From: Desulfonatronum sp.
GTDB lineage: Bacteria; Desulfobacterota; Desulfovibrionia; Desulfovibrionales; Desulfonatronaceae
Direction of reading: 5' to 3'
Length of the DNA: 5,292 nucleotides
Assembly: GCA_007127655.1 (NCBI GenBank)
Contig: SKYX01000366.1
Location: 1 to 5,292, forward strand
Shown: positions 1-5,292 of the stretch, in pieces
Position numbering within the stretch: position 1 is the stretch's first letter
Layout: the number at the start of each line of letters is the position of its first letter
Notes under the pieces: model-generated
The model's input: only the letters and a program-made list of their open reading frames with translations
What the model was told of the DNA's origin: nothing
Databases searched by the model: none
Position numbers and translations under genes: made by a program

Positions 1-289
1 CATCATGTTCCGGCACATCCTGCCCAACGCCATGGTGGCCACCCTGACCTTCCTGCCCTTCATCCTCAACGGCTCCATCACCACCCTGACGTCCCTGGAC
101 TTCCTCGGCTTTGGCCTGCCGCCGGGTTCGCCATCCCTTGGCGAACTGCTGGCCCAGGGCAAGGCCAACCTCCAGGCCCCCTGGCTGGGCATCACCGCCT
201 TCCTGGTCCTGGCCATCATGCTCAGCCTGCTGATCTTCATCGGCGAAGCAGCCCGGGACGCTTTTGATCCGAGGAAGAAGACCGTTTAA
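1..289 (+). CDS. yejE: YejE, peptide ABC transporter permease (C-terminal part, cut by left edge)
   Basis: This is the C-terminal end of an inner-membrane permease of the YejABEF importer, which takes up short peptides (microcin C in E. coli) with a periplasmic binding protein, a second permease YejB and the ATPase YejF. The frame is open to the window edge (first full codon at base 2), so the Met at base 5 is internal. The segment RHILPNAMVATLTFLPFIL followed by LTSLDFLGFGLPPGSPSLGE is almost identical, from memory, to E. coli YejE. Two hydrophobic stretches are visible, at about residues 10-30 and 62-80 counted from that Met, and the protein ends in the cytoplasmic tail RDAFDPRK. The terminal TAA is at 287-289. 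YejF follows after a 259-nt repeat-filled gap, wider than the tight spacing usual in this operon. Identification is firm; the N-terminal part is not in the window. Confidence 0.95.
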   Translation, partial: IMFRHILPNAMVATLTFLPFILNGSITTLTSLDFLGFGLPPGSPSLGELLAQGKANLQAPWLGITAFLVLAIMLSLLIFIGEAARDAFDPRKKTV

Positions 290-338
290 AATACTGACCA
301 AAGGTCCACATGTTTATGGATTTTGATTATCCTTGGCT

Positions 339-433
339 GAGCCTTATTCCGAGGCTGGATGCCCGCCTTCGCGGGAACGACTTGTTTTGTCATGCCGTCT
401 CCGAACCAGTCATGCCCGTGAAGGCGGGCAACC
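339..433. repeat. Composite inverted-repeat element, copy 1 (yejE-yejF gap)
   Basis: A roughly 95-bp intergenic element. It begins with a small hairpin (AGCCT 340-344, 7-nt loop, AGGCT 352-356). Next come two 25-nt arms in inverted orientation (357-381 and 409-433) that match at 21 of 25 positions and are separated by a 27-nt spacer. Each arm contains the core CCCGCCTTCGCGGG, or its reverse complement with small changes. A second copy with the same architecture lies at 2639-2731. The arm core resembles a palindromic repeat that I recall as scattered between genes in many proteobacteria (REP-like or dRS3-like). No transposase is present, so it is probably a non-autonomous element. It may fold in the yejE-yejF transcript. 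The identity of the family is inferred. Confidence 0.85.
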
Positions 434-449
434 CGTATCCGGTTTGTCC

Positions 450-469
450 CGGACCGACACGCAGGTCCG
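450..469. repeat. Small inverted repeat, 6-bp stem
   Basis: CGGACC at 450-455 and GGTCCG at 464-469 are perfect inverted complements around an 8-nt loop. The structure lies between the composite repeat and the yejF start. No T-tract follows, so it does not look like an intrinsic terminator. A stem of this length can arise by chance in GC-rich DNA, and its role is unknown. Confidence 0.35.
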
Positions 470-494
470 CCCCGACACCGCCTTGCTCCCAACT

Positions 495-536
495 TCTGAC
501 ATCTGACATCTGACCTCTGACCTCTGATCTCTGATC
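495..536. repeat. 7-bp tandem repeat, six units, just upstream of yejF
   Basis: Six consecutive heptamers run from 495 to 536: TCTGACA twice, TCTGACC twice, TCTGATC twice. A partial TTCT follows and the array ends 12 nt before the yejF ATG. Units change in adjacent identical pairs, a pattern expected from slippage or duplication. The array occupies the place where a Shine-Dalgarno sequence would be expected, and none is seen there. Length variation would change the yejF leader but not its reading frame, because the array is outside the gene. Confidence 0.9.
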
Positions 537-548
537 TTCTAACACGCC

Positions 549-2243
549 ATGCTCACTCCCCCCTTACTCCACGTCAGCGACCTGTCCGTCTCCTTTCACG
601 GCTCCGGAACCATCATTCCCGCCGTGCAAGGCGTCGGGTTCACGCTGCACAAAGGGCGAACCATGGCTCTGGTGGGCGAATCCGGTTCCGGGAAGTCGGT
701 TACGGCCCTGTCCCTGGTCCAGCTCTTGCCCTATCCCCAGGCCTTTCACCCCGACGGGTCAATTCTGCTGGACGGCCAGGAGTTGCTGGGGGCTTCGGAA
801 GCGGTGCTGCGCGGGGTGCGCGGGGGGCGGATCGGAATGATTTTTCAGGAGCCGCACAGCTCGCTCAACCCCCTGCACACGGTGGAAAAGCAGATCGTGG
901 AAACCCTGAGCCTGCACCAGAAACTTGCTCCGGACCAAGCCAAGGCGCGGGCCGTGGAACTTCTGGAACTGGTGGGACTGGACAACCCAGGCCAAAAGCT
1001 GTCCTCCTGGCCGCATCAACTTTCCGGGGGACAGTGTCAACGGGTGATGATCGCCATGGCCCTGGCCAACAACCCGGACCTGCTCATCGCCGACGAGCCG
1101 ACCACGGCCCTGGACGTGACCATCCAAGCCCAGGTGCTGGCCCTGCTCAAGGATTTGCGCCGCCGCTTAGGCATGGCCATGCTCCTGATCACCCACGATC
1201 TGAACATCGTACGCAAAAATGCCGACGACGTCTGTGTGATGCGCGAGGGCCGGATCGTTGAGTCCGGCACCGTGGAGCGGGTCTTCAGCGCGCCGGAGCA
1301 TCCCTACACCCAACGGCTCCTGGAGGCCGAGCCCCGGGACGGCCCGGTGGCCCAACCCGCTTCCACGGAGCCGGTGCTCGCCGGACAGGAGGTCAATGTC
1401 TGGTTTCCGATCAAGAAAGGACTGCTCAAGCGCACCAAGGGGCACGTCAAGGCCGTCAACGGCGTGGACGTGCGGCTGCATCCCGGGCGGACCCTGGGTG
1501 TGGTCGGGGAATCCGGCTCGGGCAAGACCACCCTGGGCCTGGCCCTGCTGCGCCTGACCGCCTCCACGGGCCGGATCGTCTTCCAGGGCCGGGAGATCCA
1601 CCAGTTGCCCCCCCGCGCCCTGCGTCCACTCAGGCGGAACATGCAGATTGTTTTCCAGGATCCCTTCGGCAGCCTCAATCCGCGGATGTCCATCGCCCAG
1701 ATCATCGGCGAGGGGTTGGCCGTCCACCGTCTGGGCCATGCCGGCCGGGACCGGGACGCCTTGATCGCCGCGGCTCTGGAGGAAGTCGGCCTGGACCCGG
1801 ACAGCCGCCACCGCTACCCCCACGAATTCTCCGGGGGGCAACGCCAGCGCATCGCCATTGCCCGGGCCATGATCCTCAAGCCGAACGTACTGGTTCTGGA
1901 CGAACCGACCTCGGCCCTGGACATGTCCGTCCAGGCCCAGGTCGTGGACCTTCTGCGCACCTTGCAACACGAACACGGCACAGCCTACCTGTTCATCAGC
2001 CACGATCTGCGGGTGGTCCGGGCCATGAGTCACGACATCCTGGTCATGCACCATGGGCATGTGGTCGAACAGGGCCCGGCCCAGGACGTCGTCTCCCGGC
2101 CCACGCACCCGTACACCCGCGCATTGATGACCGCGGCCTTTGATTTGGAGGCCACAGTGATCAGGCATGAGACAACAGGACCGCACGAACTTGGTGCACC
2201 AAGCACCGCTGCGCTCCGCGAAAACACAATCAAGGAAGTTTGA
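549..2243 (+). CDS. yejF: YejF, fused double ATP-binding subunit of the YejABEF peptide importer
   Basis: This 564-residue cytoplasmic ATPase powers the YejB/YejE permease pair. It carries two ABC modules in one chain. Module 1 has Walker A GESGSGKS (residues 43-50), Q-loop Q100, signature LSGGQ (158-162), Walker B with D182/E183, H-loop H216, and the oligopeptide-transporter tail motif HPYTQRLL (251-258). Module 2 has Walker A GESGSGKT (320-327), Q-loop Q370, signature FSGGQ (427-431), Walker B D451/E452, H485 and HPYTRAL (520-526). All catalytic residues are intact in both halves. The start is forced because an in-frame TAA lies at 540-542 and the first residues align with E. coli YejF as remembered; however, no Shine-Dalgarno sequence is visible. 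The protein runs about 35 residues past the usual end of the family, with a tail that has no recognisable motif. dgkA follows after 2 nt. Confidence 0.96.
   Translation: MLTPPLLHVSDLSVSFHGSGTIIPAVQGVGFTLHKGRTMALVGESGSGKSVTALSLVQLLPYPQAFHPDGSILLDGQELLGASEAVLRGVRGGRIGMIFQEPHSSLNPLHTVEKQIVETLSLHQKLAPDQAKARAVELLELVGLDNPGQKLSSWPHQLSGGQCQRVMIAMALANNPDLLIADEPTTALDVTIQAQVLALLKDLRRRLGMAMLLITHDLNIVRKNADDVCVMREGRIVESGTVERVFSAPEHPYTQRLLEAEPRDGPVAQPASTEPVLAGQEVNVWFPIKKGLLKRTKGHVKAVNGVDVRLHPGRTLGVVGESGSGKTTLGLALLRLTASTGRIVFQGREIHQLPPRALRPLRRNMQIVFQDPFGSLNPRMSIAQIIGEGLAVHRLGHAGRDRDALIAAALEEVGLDPDSRHRYPHEFSGGQRQRIAIARAMILKPNVLVLDEPTSALDMSVQAQVVDLLRTLQHEHGTAYLFISHDLRVVRAMSHDILVMHHGHVVEQGPAQDVVSRPTHPYTRALMTAAFDLEATVIRHETTGPHELGAPSTAALRENTIKEV
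2232..2238 (+). promoter_or_regulatory. Ribosome binding site of dgkA, inside the yejF 3' end
   Basis: AAGGAAG ends 7 nt before the ATG at 2246, which is ideal spacing. It is only 1 nt from the TTG at 2240, so it decides the start in favour of 2246. It sits within the last codons of yejF, so translation of the two genes is probably coupled. Confidence 0.8.
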
Positions 2244-2245
2244 GT

Positions 2246-2608
2246 ATGGGCAAAAGTGGACTCCGCGGCATCTCCAGACTGATCCAGGCTTTTGTCTGTT
2301 CTGTTCAGGGACTACGAAGCGCGTGGCGCAACGAAGAGGCCTTTCGGCTGGAAGTACTGGCCGCCCTCGTGCTGATCCCTGCCGCGTTGTGGCTGGGGGA
2401 AGGGGGTGTGGAGCAGGTCCTGCTGGTGGGCAGCGTGGTTCTGGTCCTGATCACCGAGCTGCTGAATTCCGCGGTGGAGGCCGTGGTGGACCGGATTGGA
2501 TTGGAGCACAACGAGTTGTCCGGCAGGGCCAAGGATATCGGCTCGGCGGCCGTCCTGCTCTCCCTGCTTCTCGTCCCGGTGGTCTGGGCCTTGATACTTC
2601 TAGGCTGA
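2246..2608 (+). CDS. dgkA: DgkA, diacylglycerol kinase (E. coli-type integral membrane enzyme)
   Basis: Phosphorylates diacylglycerol with ATP to give phosphatidic acid at the inner membrane, returning lipid released by envelope reactions to phospholipid synthesis. The 120-residue length is normal for the family. The signature ELLNSAVEAVVDRIG (residues 71-85) carries E71, N74 and E78, matching E. coli E69, N72 and E76. The segment ELSGRAKDIGSAAV (90-103) carries K96 and D97, and NEEAFRLE (29-36) supplies the N-terminal glutamate E30. Hydrophobic helices lie at about 37-50, 57-73 and 101-119, giving the usual three membrane spans after an amphipathic N-terminal helix. The start at 2246 is chosen over an upstream TTG at 2240 from ribosome-site spacing. 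It lies 2 nt past the yejF stop, so it shares that transcript. A Gram-positive undecaprenol-kinase role is less likely given the close match to the E. coli form. Confidence 0.96.
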   Translation: MGKSGLRGISRLIQAFVCSVQGLRSAWRNEEAFRLEVLAALVLIPAALWLGEGGVEQVLLVGSVVLVLITELLNSAVEAVVDRIGLEHNELSGRAKDIGSAAVLLSLLLVPVVWALILLG

Positions 2609-2614
2609 TTTTTT
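2588..2614 (+). terminator. Weak candidate terminator at the dgkA 3' end
   Basis: GCCT (2588-2591) can pair with AGGC (2602-2605) around a 10-nt loop, and a run of six T follows at 2609-2614, directly after the dgkA stop. The stem is only 4 bp, so this is weak as an intrinsic terminator. The larger hairpin of the composite repeat at 2639-2731 may end the transcript instead, although it has no adjoining long T-run. Confidence 0.2.
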
Positions 2615-2638
2615 GTAACTACTCAGCTCATCCTGGGT

Positions 2639-2731
2639 AGAGCCTCATACCGAGGCTGGATTCCCGCCTTCGCGGGAATGACGTGTTTTTCCATGCCGCC
2701 TCCCAATCAGTCCTACCCGCGAAGGGAATCC
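2639..2731. repeat. Composite inverted-repeat element, copy 2 (between convergent genes)
   Basis: Same layout as the element at 339-433: small hairpin AGCCT (2641-2645) with AGGCT (2653-2657), left arm 2658-2682, 27-nt spacer 2683-2709, right arm 2710-2731. The leading part plus left arm matches copy 1 at 39 of 43 positions and the spacer at 21 of 27. The right arm is 3 nt shorter than its partner but otherwise matches it at 20 of 22 positions. It lies between the converging ends of dgkA and the regulator gene, where the hairpin could protect or end both transcripts. Confidence 0.85.
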
Positions 2732-2773
2732 GTTCAAAGCGCTGTACTCAAAAAGCAGGCTCTTCGACATCCG

Positions 2774-3862
2774 TCAGTCCCCCCACGTGGATTGAACAGC
2801 CCGGATGTCGTCCAGAACGAGGAAAAAAGCCTCCACCACCTTGGGATCAAATTGCGTCCCAGCCCCTTGGCGGATGATCTCCAGGCAATGCTCTTCCGGG
2901 AGTGCTGCCTTGTACGGACGTTCACTGGCCAAAGCGTCGAAAACGTCCACCACGGAGACGATGCGGGCAACAAGCGGAATCGCCTCGCCCTTGAGGCCGA
3001 AGGGATACCCCTTCCCGTCCCAGCGTTCATGGTGAAACATGGCCAGGATTCGCGCCATTCCCAGCAGTTCGTTGTCTCCGGATGGGATCGCTTTCGAGTC
3101 CGAACAGCTTCGCAAGGCCTCTTCGTTGCTGGTCAACGGACCGAGTATCTCACAGCCGTACAGACAATGGAGCTGCATGACCCTCCATTCAGCCTCATCC
3201 AGCTTGCCGGGTTTGAGCAGAATCTCATCAGGGATTCCAATCTTGCCCACATCGTGCAAAGGGGCGCACTCCCGTAACAGCTCGCACTCCGCCTCGGGCA
3301 GTCCCATGGCCCGGGCCAGCAGGGCGCAGATTTCGCCAACCCGGACGACATGGTTGCCGGTCTGGTTGTCCTTGAACTCCGCGGCCCGGCTCAACCGCTG
3401 CATGACCTGCCGACGGGTTGTCTCCAGTTCAGCCGTGCGCTCCCGGACGAGACTTTCCAGGTTTTCCTTGTAGGCCCGGTTCTCCCTGATCAGCCTTGCC
3501 CGGTCCAGAACCTTGCGCAGCGTGTATTCCAGGATGCCTATGGTATGCATCGGCTTGGTGATGAAATCCCAGGCCCCGAGGCGCATGGCCCGCAGGGCGT
3601 CACCCACAACGCCAACCCCGGAAAGCACCACGATCGGGGTTTCCGGAGCCTCCTGCACGGCATGCTGAATAAATGCGTACCCGTCCATGATCGGCATGTT
3701 CAGATCCACGATCACCGCCTCGACCTGGTCCAGATGCTCACGCAGCAACTCCAACCCGCGCAAGCCGTTCTCCGCATCCAGAACATCAAAATCCAGGTCC
3801 TCCAGAATCGCGCACAAAGCCCGCCGCAACCCATCTTCGTCGTCAATGATCAATATGGACAT
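2774..3862 (-). CDS. Two-component response regulator with HD-GYP cyclic-di-GMP phosphodiesterase domain
   Basis: A 362-residue cytoplasmic regulator expected to hydrolyse cyclic-di-GMP when phosphorylated by its partner kinase. Residues 1-120 form a receiver domain with acidic pocket D7/D8, phosphoacceptor D53 (VDLNMP), S81 and K103. A charged, probably coiled-coil linker spans about 115-157. The HD-GYP domain follows: E162, H171, HDVGK (203-207), H232, HHERWDGKGYP (277-287), then VVDVFDAL (304-311) and RPYK (315-318). Every metal and signature residue I know for the family is present, which predicts an active enzyme. Residues about 242-264 are longer than the short loop usual here. The start at 3862 is supported by GGAAGGA 8 nt upstream; an in-frame ATG at 3916 lies inside a palindrome and is unlikely. 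The kinase gene lies 96 nt upstream on the same strand. No DNA-binding domain is present, so output should be through cyclic-di-GMP. Confidence 0.93.
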   Translation of the reverse strand: MSILIIDDEDGLRRALCAILEDLDFDVLDAENGLRGLELLREHLDQVEAVIVDLNMPIMDGYAFIQHAVQEAPETPIVVLSGVGVVGDALRAMRLGAWDFITKPMHTIGILEYTLRKVLDRARLIRENRAYKENLESLVRERTAELETTRRQVMQRLSRAAEFKDNQTGNHVVRVGEICALLARAMGLPEAECELLRECAPLHDVGKIGIPDEILLKPGKLDEAEWRVMQLHCLYGCEILGPLTSNEEALRSCSDSKAIPSGDNELLGMARILAMFHHERWDGKGYPFGLKGEAIPLVARIVSVVDVFDALASERPYKAALPEEHCLEIIRQGAGTQFDPKVVEAFFLVLDDIRAVQSTWGD

Positions 3863-3870
3863 AGTATTTA

Positions 3871-3877
3871 TCCTTCC
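3871..3877 (-). promoter_or_regulatory. Ribosome binding site of the HD-GYP regulator gene
   Basis: Read on the minus strand, GGAAGGA is followed by 8 nt and then the ATG at 3862. This fixes the regulator start at MSILIIDDED and argues against the upstream ATG at 3916, which has no such site. Confidence 0.8.
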
Positions 3878-3903
3878 AGGGCAAACAGGATTATCCAGGT
3901 TAT

Positions 3904-3937
3904 CGATCGTTCCCACGCTCCAGCGTGGGAACGATCG
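3904..3937. repeat. 34-bp palindrome (16-bp perfect arms, 2-nt centre) between kinase and regulator genes
   Basis: The left arm 3904-3919 is the exact reverse complement of the right arm 3922-3937, with only CC between. The core GTTCCCACGCT / AGCGTGGGAAC is a palindrome that I recall as common in intergenic DNA of many proteobacteria, and it is unrelated to the other repeat in this window. On the minus strand it begins 21 nt after the kinase stop and ends 41 nt before the regulator start. No T-run follows on either strand, so it is not a classical terminator. It could act as an RNA processing or stability element that sets the kinase-to-regulator ratio. Confidence 0.88.
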
Positions 3938-3958
3938 GTGTCCTGAGAAGCAGCCGAC

Positions 3959-5292
3959 TCATGGCCTCGTCTCATCAGCTGGAGTTGAGGGCAATTCAAC
4001 AATAAACCGCGCCCCCTCGCCGGGACTGGATTCAACCCACATTCGGCCATTATGGCCATTGGTAACGATGAAATAGGAAACGGACAGCCCCAGGCCCGTG
4101 CCTTGTCCGGGCGGCTTGGTGGTGAAGAAGGGTTCGAAGATCCGGGCCTGGATTTCCGGTGGGATGCCGGGTCCGTTGTCCGACACCTCCAGGCGGACGC
4201 CGTCGTGAATCGCGGCTATCCGGATGTCGATGTGCGGGGTTTCCACCGGGGGCGCGGACTCTGCCATGGCCTGGGCCGCGTTGCGCAGCAGATTCAAGAC
4301 CACTTGCTCGATCTCGGTGGAGGCGCAGGAGATCGGTGGAAGGTCGGTGCCGATGTCCTGATTGACCTGGATTCTCTTGAAGTCGGACCTCTTCTTGAGG
4401 TTGTAATCGCTTTGGGCCAGGGTCAGGGCCTTTTGCACAATATCCGCCGGGTCGCAGAGGTCACGATGAGATTCACTCCTGCGGGTAAAGTCCAGCATGT
4501 GCCGGATGATGGCCGCGGCCCGCAAGGTTGCTGACTGGATGTCGTCAATGAACACGTCCAGCTTGCGCCGCTGCATGTACGCCGCCATCAGGCCCAGATC
4601 CAGCCCCACGCCCTCGGCGACCTCCATGTTCTTCGGAAAGTCCGTCCGGGTCCGCGTCGCCAGGTTCTGGACCGCCTGAAGGATGATGCCCAGAGGGTTG
4701 TTGATCTCATGGGCGATTCCCGCCGCTATGCCCCCCACGGAGACCATTTTTTCGGACTGGACCATTACCTCCTGCATCTTCTTGGTTTCGGTGATGTCGC
4801 GAATCACGGTCAGGATGTGCTGCTCACCATCGATGAACAGCACCAGGGATGCCATGGAGCAATGGAAGATCTCCCCGTTCTTGTGGCGGACCTTGATTTC
4901 CAAATTTTTAACCGGCTCATCGGCTCGCAGCCGCTGAAAAATGACCTCCCGATCTCCAGGGACCGGATACAATTCCAACTCACTGGTCGTTCGGCCCAGA
5001 CACTCGTCCCGACCATAGCCGCACAACCGAAAAAAAGCCTCGTTGGCATCGTGGATTCGTTCCGTGGTCAGATGGACCACGACAATAGCGTCCGGCGAAA
5101 GCTGGAAGAGTCTGGAAAACTTTTCTTCGGAAGCCCTCAGCGAGGCTTCGGCCCGCTTCCGTACGCTGATATCCTTGATGGTCCCATCGATGAATGCCGG
5201 ATTGCCCCGAACATCTTTTTCCAGGGAGGCGTTGATGATGGTCTGGAAGTTTGTCCCATCCTTGCGCTTGAATTCGACTTCCATGGAAACAC
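3959..5292 (-). CDS. PAS-domain sensor histidine kinase (N-terminus beyond right edge)
   Basis: Autophosphorylating sensor kinase, probably the partner of the HD-GYP regulator encoded next. The frame is open through the window edge (…[12 protein letters not shown]), so the Met at 5284 is internal to a PAS domain. Counting from that Met: end of a first PAS/PAC at 1-45, a second PAS at about 50-168 ([29 protein letters not shown]), H-box [13 protein letters not shown] with phosphoacceptor H192, N-box [17 protein letters not shown] (324-340), G1 DNGPGIP (369-375), F-box [10 protein letters not shown] (381-390) and G2 GQGTGLGL (393-400). All ATP-site motifs are intact. The helix region after H192 is longer than usual, with about 20 extra residues near 216-240. 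No membrane segment is seen in this part, so sensing here is through cytoplasmic PAS domains; a membrane or periplasmic sensor could still lie off the edge. Confidence 0.94.
   Translation of the reverse strand, partial: VSMEVEFKRKDGTNFQTIINASLEKDVRGNPAFIDGTIKDISVRKRAEASLRASEEKFSRLFQLSPDAIVVVHLTTERIHDANEAFFRLCGYGRDECLGRTTSELELYPVPGDREVIFQRLRADEPVKNLEIKVRHKNGEIFHCSMASLVLFIDGEQHILTVIRDITETKKMQEVMVQSEKMVSVGGIAAGIAHEINNPLGIILQAVQNLATRTRTDFPKNMEVAEGVGLDLGLMAAYMQRRKLDVFIDDIQSATLRAAAIIRHMLDFTRRSESHRDLCDPADIVQKALTLAQSDYNLKKRSDFKRIQVNQDIGTDLPPISCASTEIEQVVLNLLRNAAQAMAESAPPVETPHIDIRIAAIHDGVRLEVSDNGPGIPPEIQARIFEPFFTTKPPGQGTGLGLSVSYFIVTNGHNGRMWVESSPGEGARFIVELPSTPADETRP

Noticed and set aside
339..433. CRISPR-like array from the repeated arms
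   Set aside because: Only two arms per locus and they are inverted, not direct, with the same spacer sequence at both loci; this does not fit CRISPR.
286..513. Short open frames on both strands in the yejE-yejF gap
   Set aside because: They are translations of the composite repeat (peptides such as VPAKAGIQ), a common annotation artefact, with no ribosome site or domain.
1167..2186. 339-residue open frame antisense to yejF
   Set aside because: Shadow of a GC-rich coding sequence; low-complexity G/Q/H/V-rich composition and no domain, while the opposite strand carries a fully conserved ABC protein.
2240..2245. TTG start for dgkA overlapping the yejF stop
   Set aside because: The AAGGAAG site is only 1 nt from this TTG but 7 nt from the ATG at 2246, so the ATG is the likely start.
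2167..2640. 157-residue open frame overlapping dgkA in another frame
   Set aside because: Covers the conserved DgkA frame and the yejF end with Arg/Gly-rich sequence and no recognisable domain.
2678..3277. 199-residue open frame on the plus strand opposite the HD-GYP regulator
   Set aside because: Begins in the repeat and runs antisense to a clearly conserved domain.
3880..3900. Possible promoter for the regulator gene (GATAAT on the minus strand at 3890-3895, or a sigma-54-like TGG…TTTGC)
   Set aside because: The -10-like hexamer has no acceptable -35 at 17 nt (GCGTGG lies there), and the GG-to-GC spacing is 12 nt where sigma-54 needs 10.
3863..3916. 18-residue N-terminal extension of the response regulator from the ATG at 3916
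   Set aside because: The extension is translated partly from the 34-bp palindrome, has no ribosome site, and precedes the canonical receiver start MSILIIDDED, which has a good one.
3904..3937. Intrinsic terminator at the palindrome
   Set aside because: No T-run follows the hairpin on either strand; it is kept as a repeat only.
3350..3946. 198-residue open frame antisense to the receiver domain
   Set aside because: The minus strand encodes an intact receiver with D53 and K103; this is a reverse-frame shadow.

Overview
The window is GC-rich, tightly packed bacterial chromosome, with four protein genes, two of them cut by the window edges. The E. coli-like YejE/YejF and DgkA, plus a soluble PAS-histidine kinase with an elongated phosphoacceptor region, suggest a proteobacterium. 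My best guess is a deltaproteobacterial (Desulfobacterota, Desulfovibrionales-type) lineage. That rests on remembered sequence style, not on a database search.

Left half (+ strand): the C-terminal end of YejE (1-289), a 259-nt gap full of repeats (290-548), the fused double-ATPase YejF (549-2243), and diacylglycerol kinase DgkA (2246-2608). YejE and YejF are the inner-membrane permease and the ATPase of the YejABEF peptide importer. DgkA starts 2 nt after the yejF stop and its ribosome binding site lies inside the yejF 3' end, so the two are almost certainly co-transcribed.

Middle (2609-2773): a 165-nt gap between convergent genes. It holds a second copy of the composite inverted repeat found between yejE and yejF.

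Right half (- strand, read right to left): a PAS-PAS-HisKA-HATPase sensor kinase (from beyond 5292 to 3959), a 96-nt gap with a perfect 16-bp inverted repeat, then a REC plus HD-GYP response regulator (3862-2774). The pair reads as a two-component system in which kinase phosphorylation controls cyclic-di-GMP breakdown. All key catalytic residues expected in the visible parts are present.

No mobile-element gene, RNA gene, CRISPR array or novel gene system was found. The most interesting content is non-coding: two copies of a roughly 93-95 bp paired-palindrome element with an equal-length 27-nt spacer and one covarying stem pair, a graded 7-bp tandem repeat where the yejF ribosome binding site should be, and a 34-bp near-continuous palindrome between the kinase and regulator genes.
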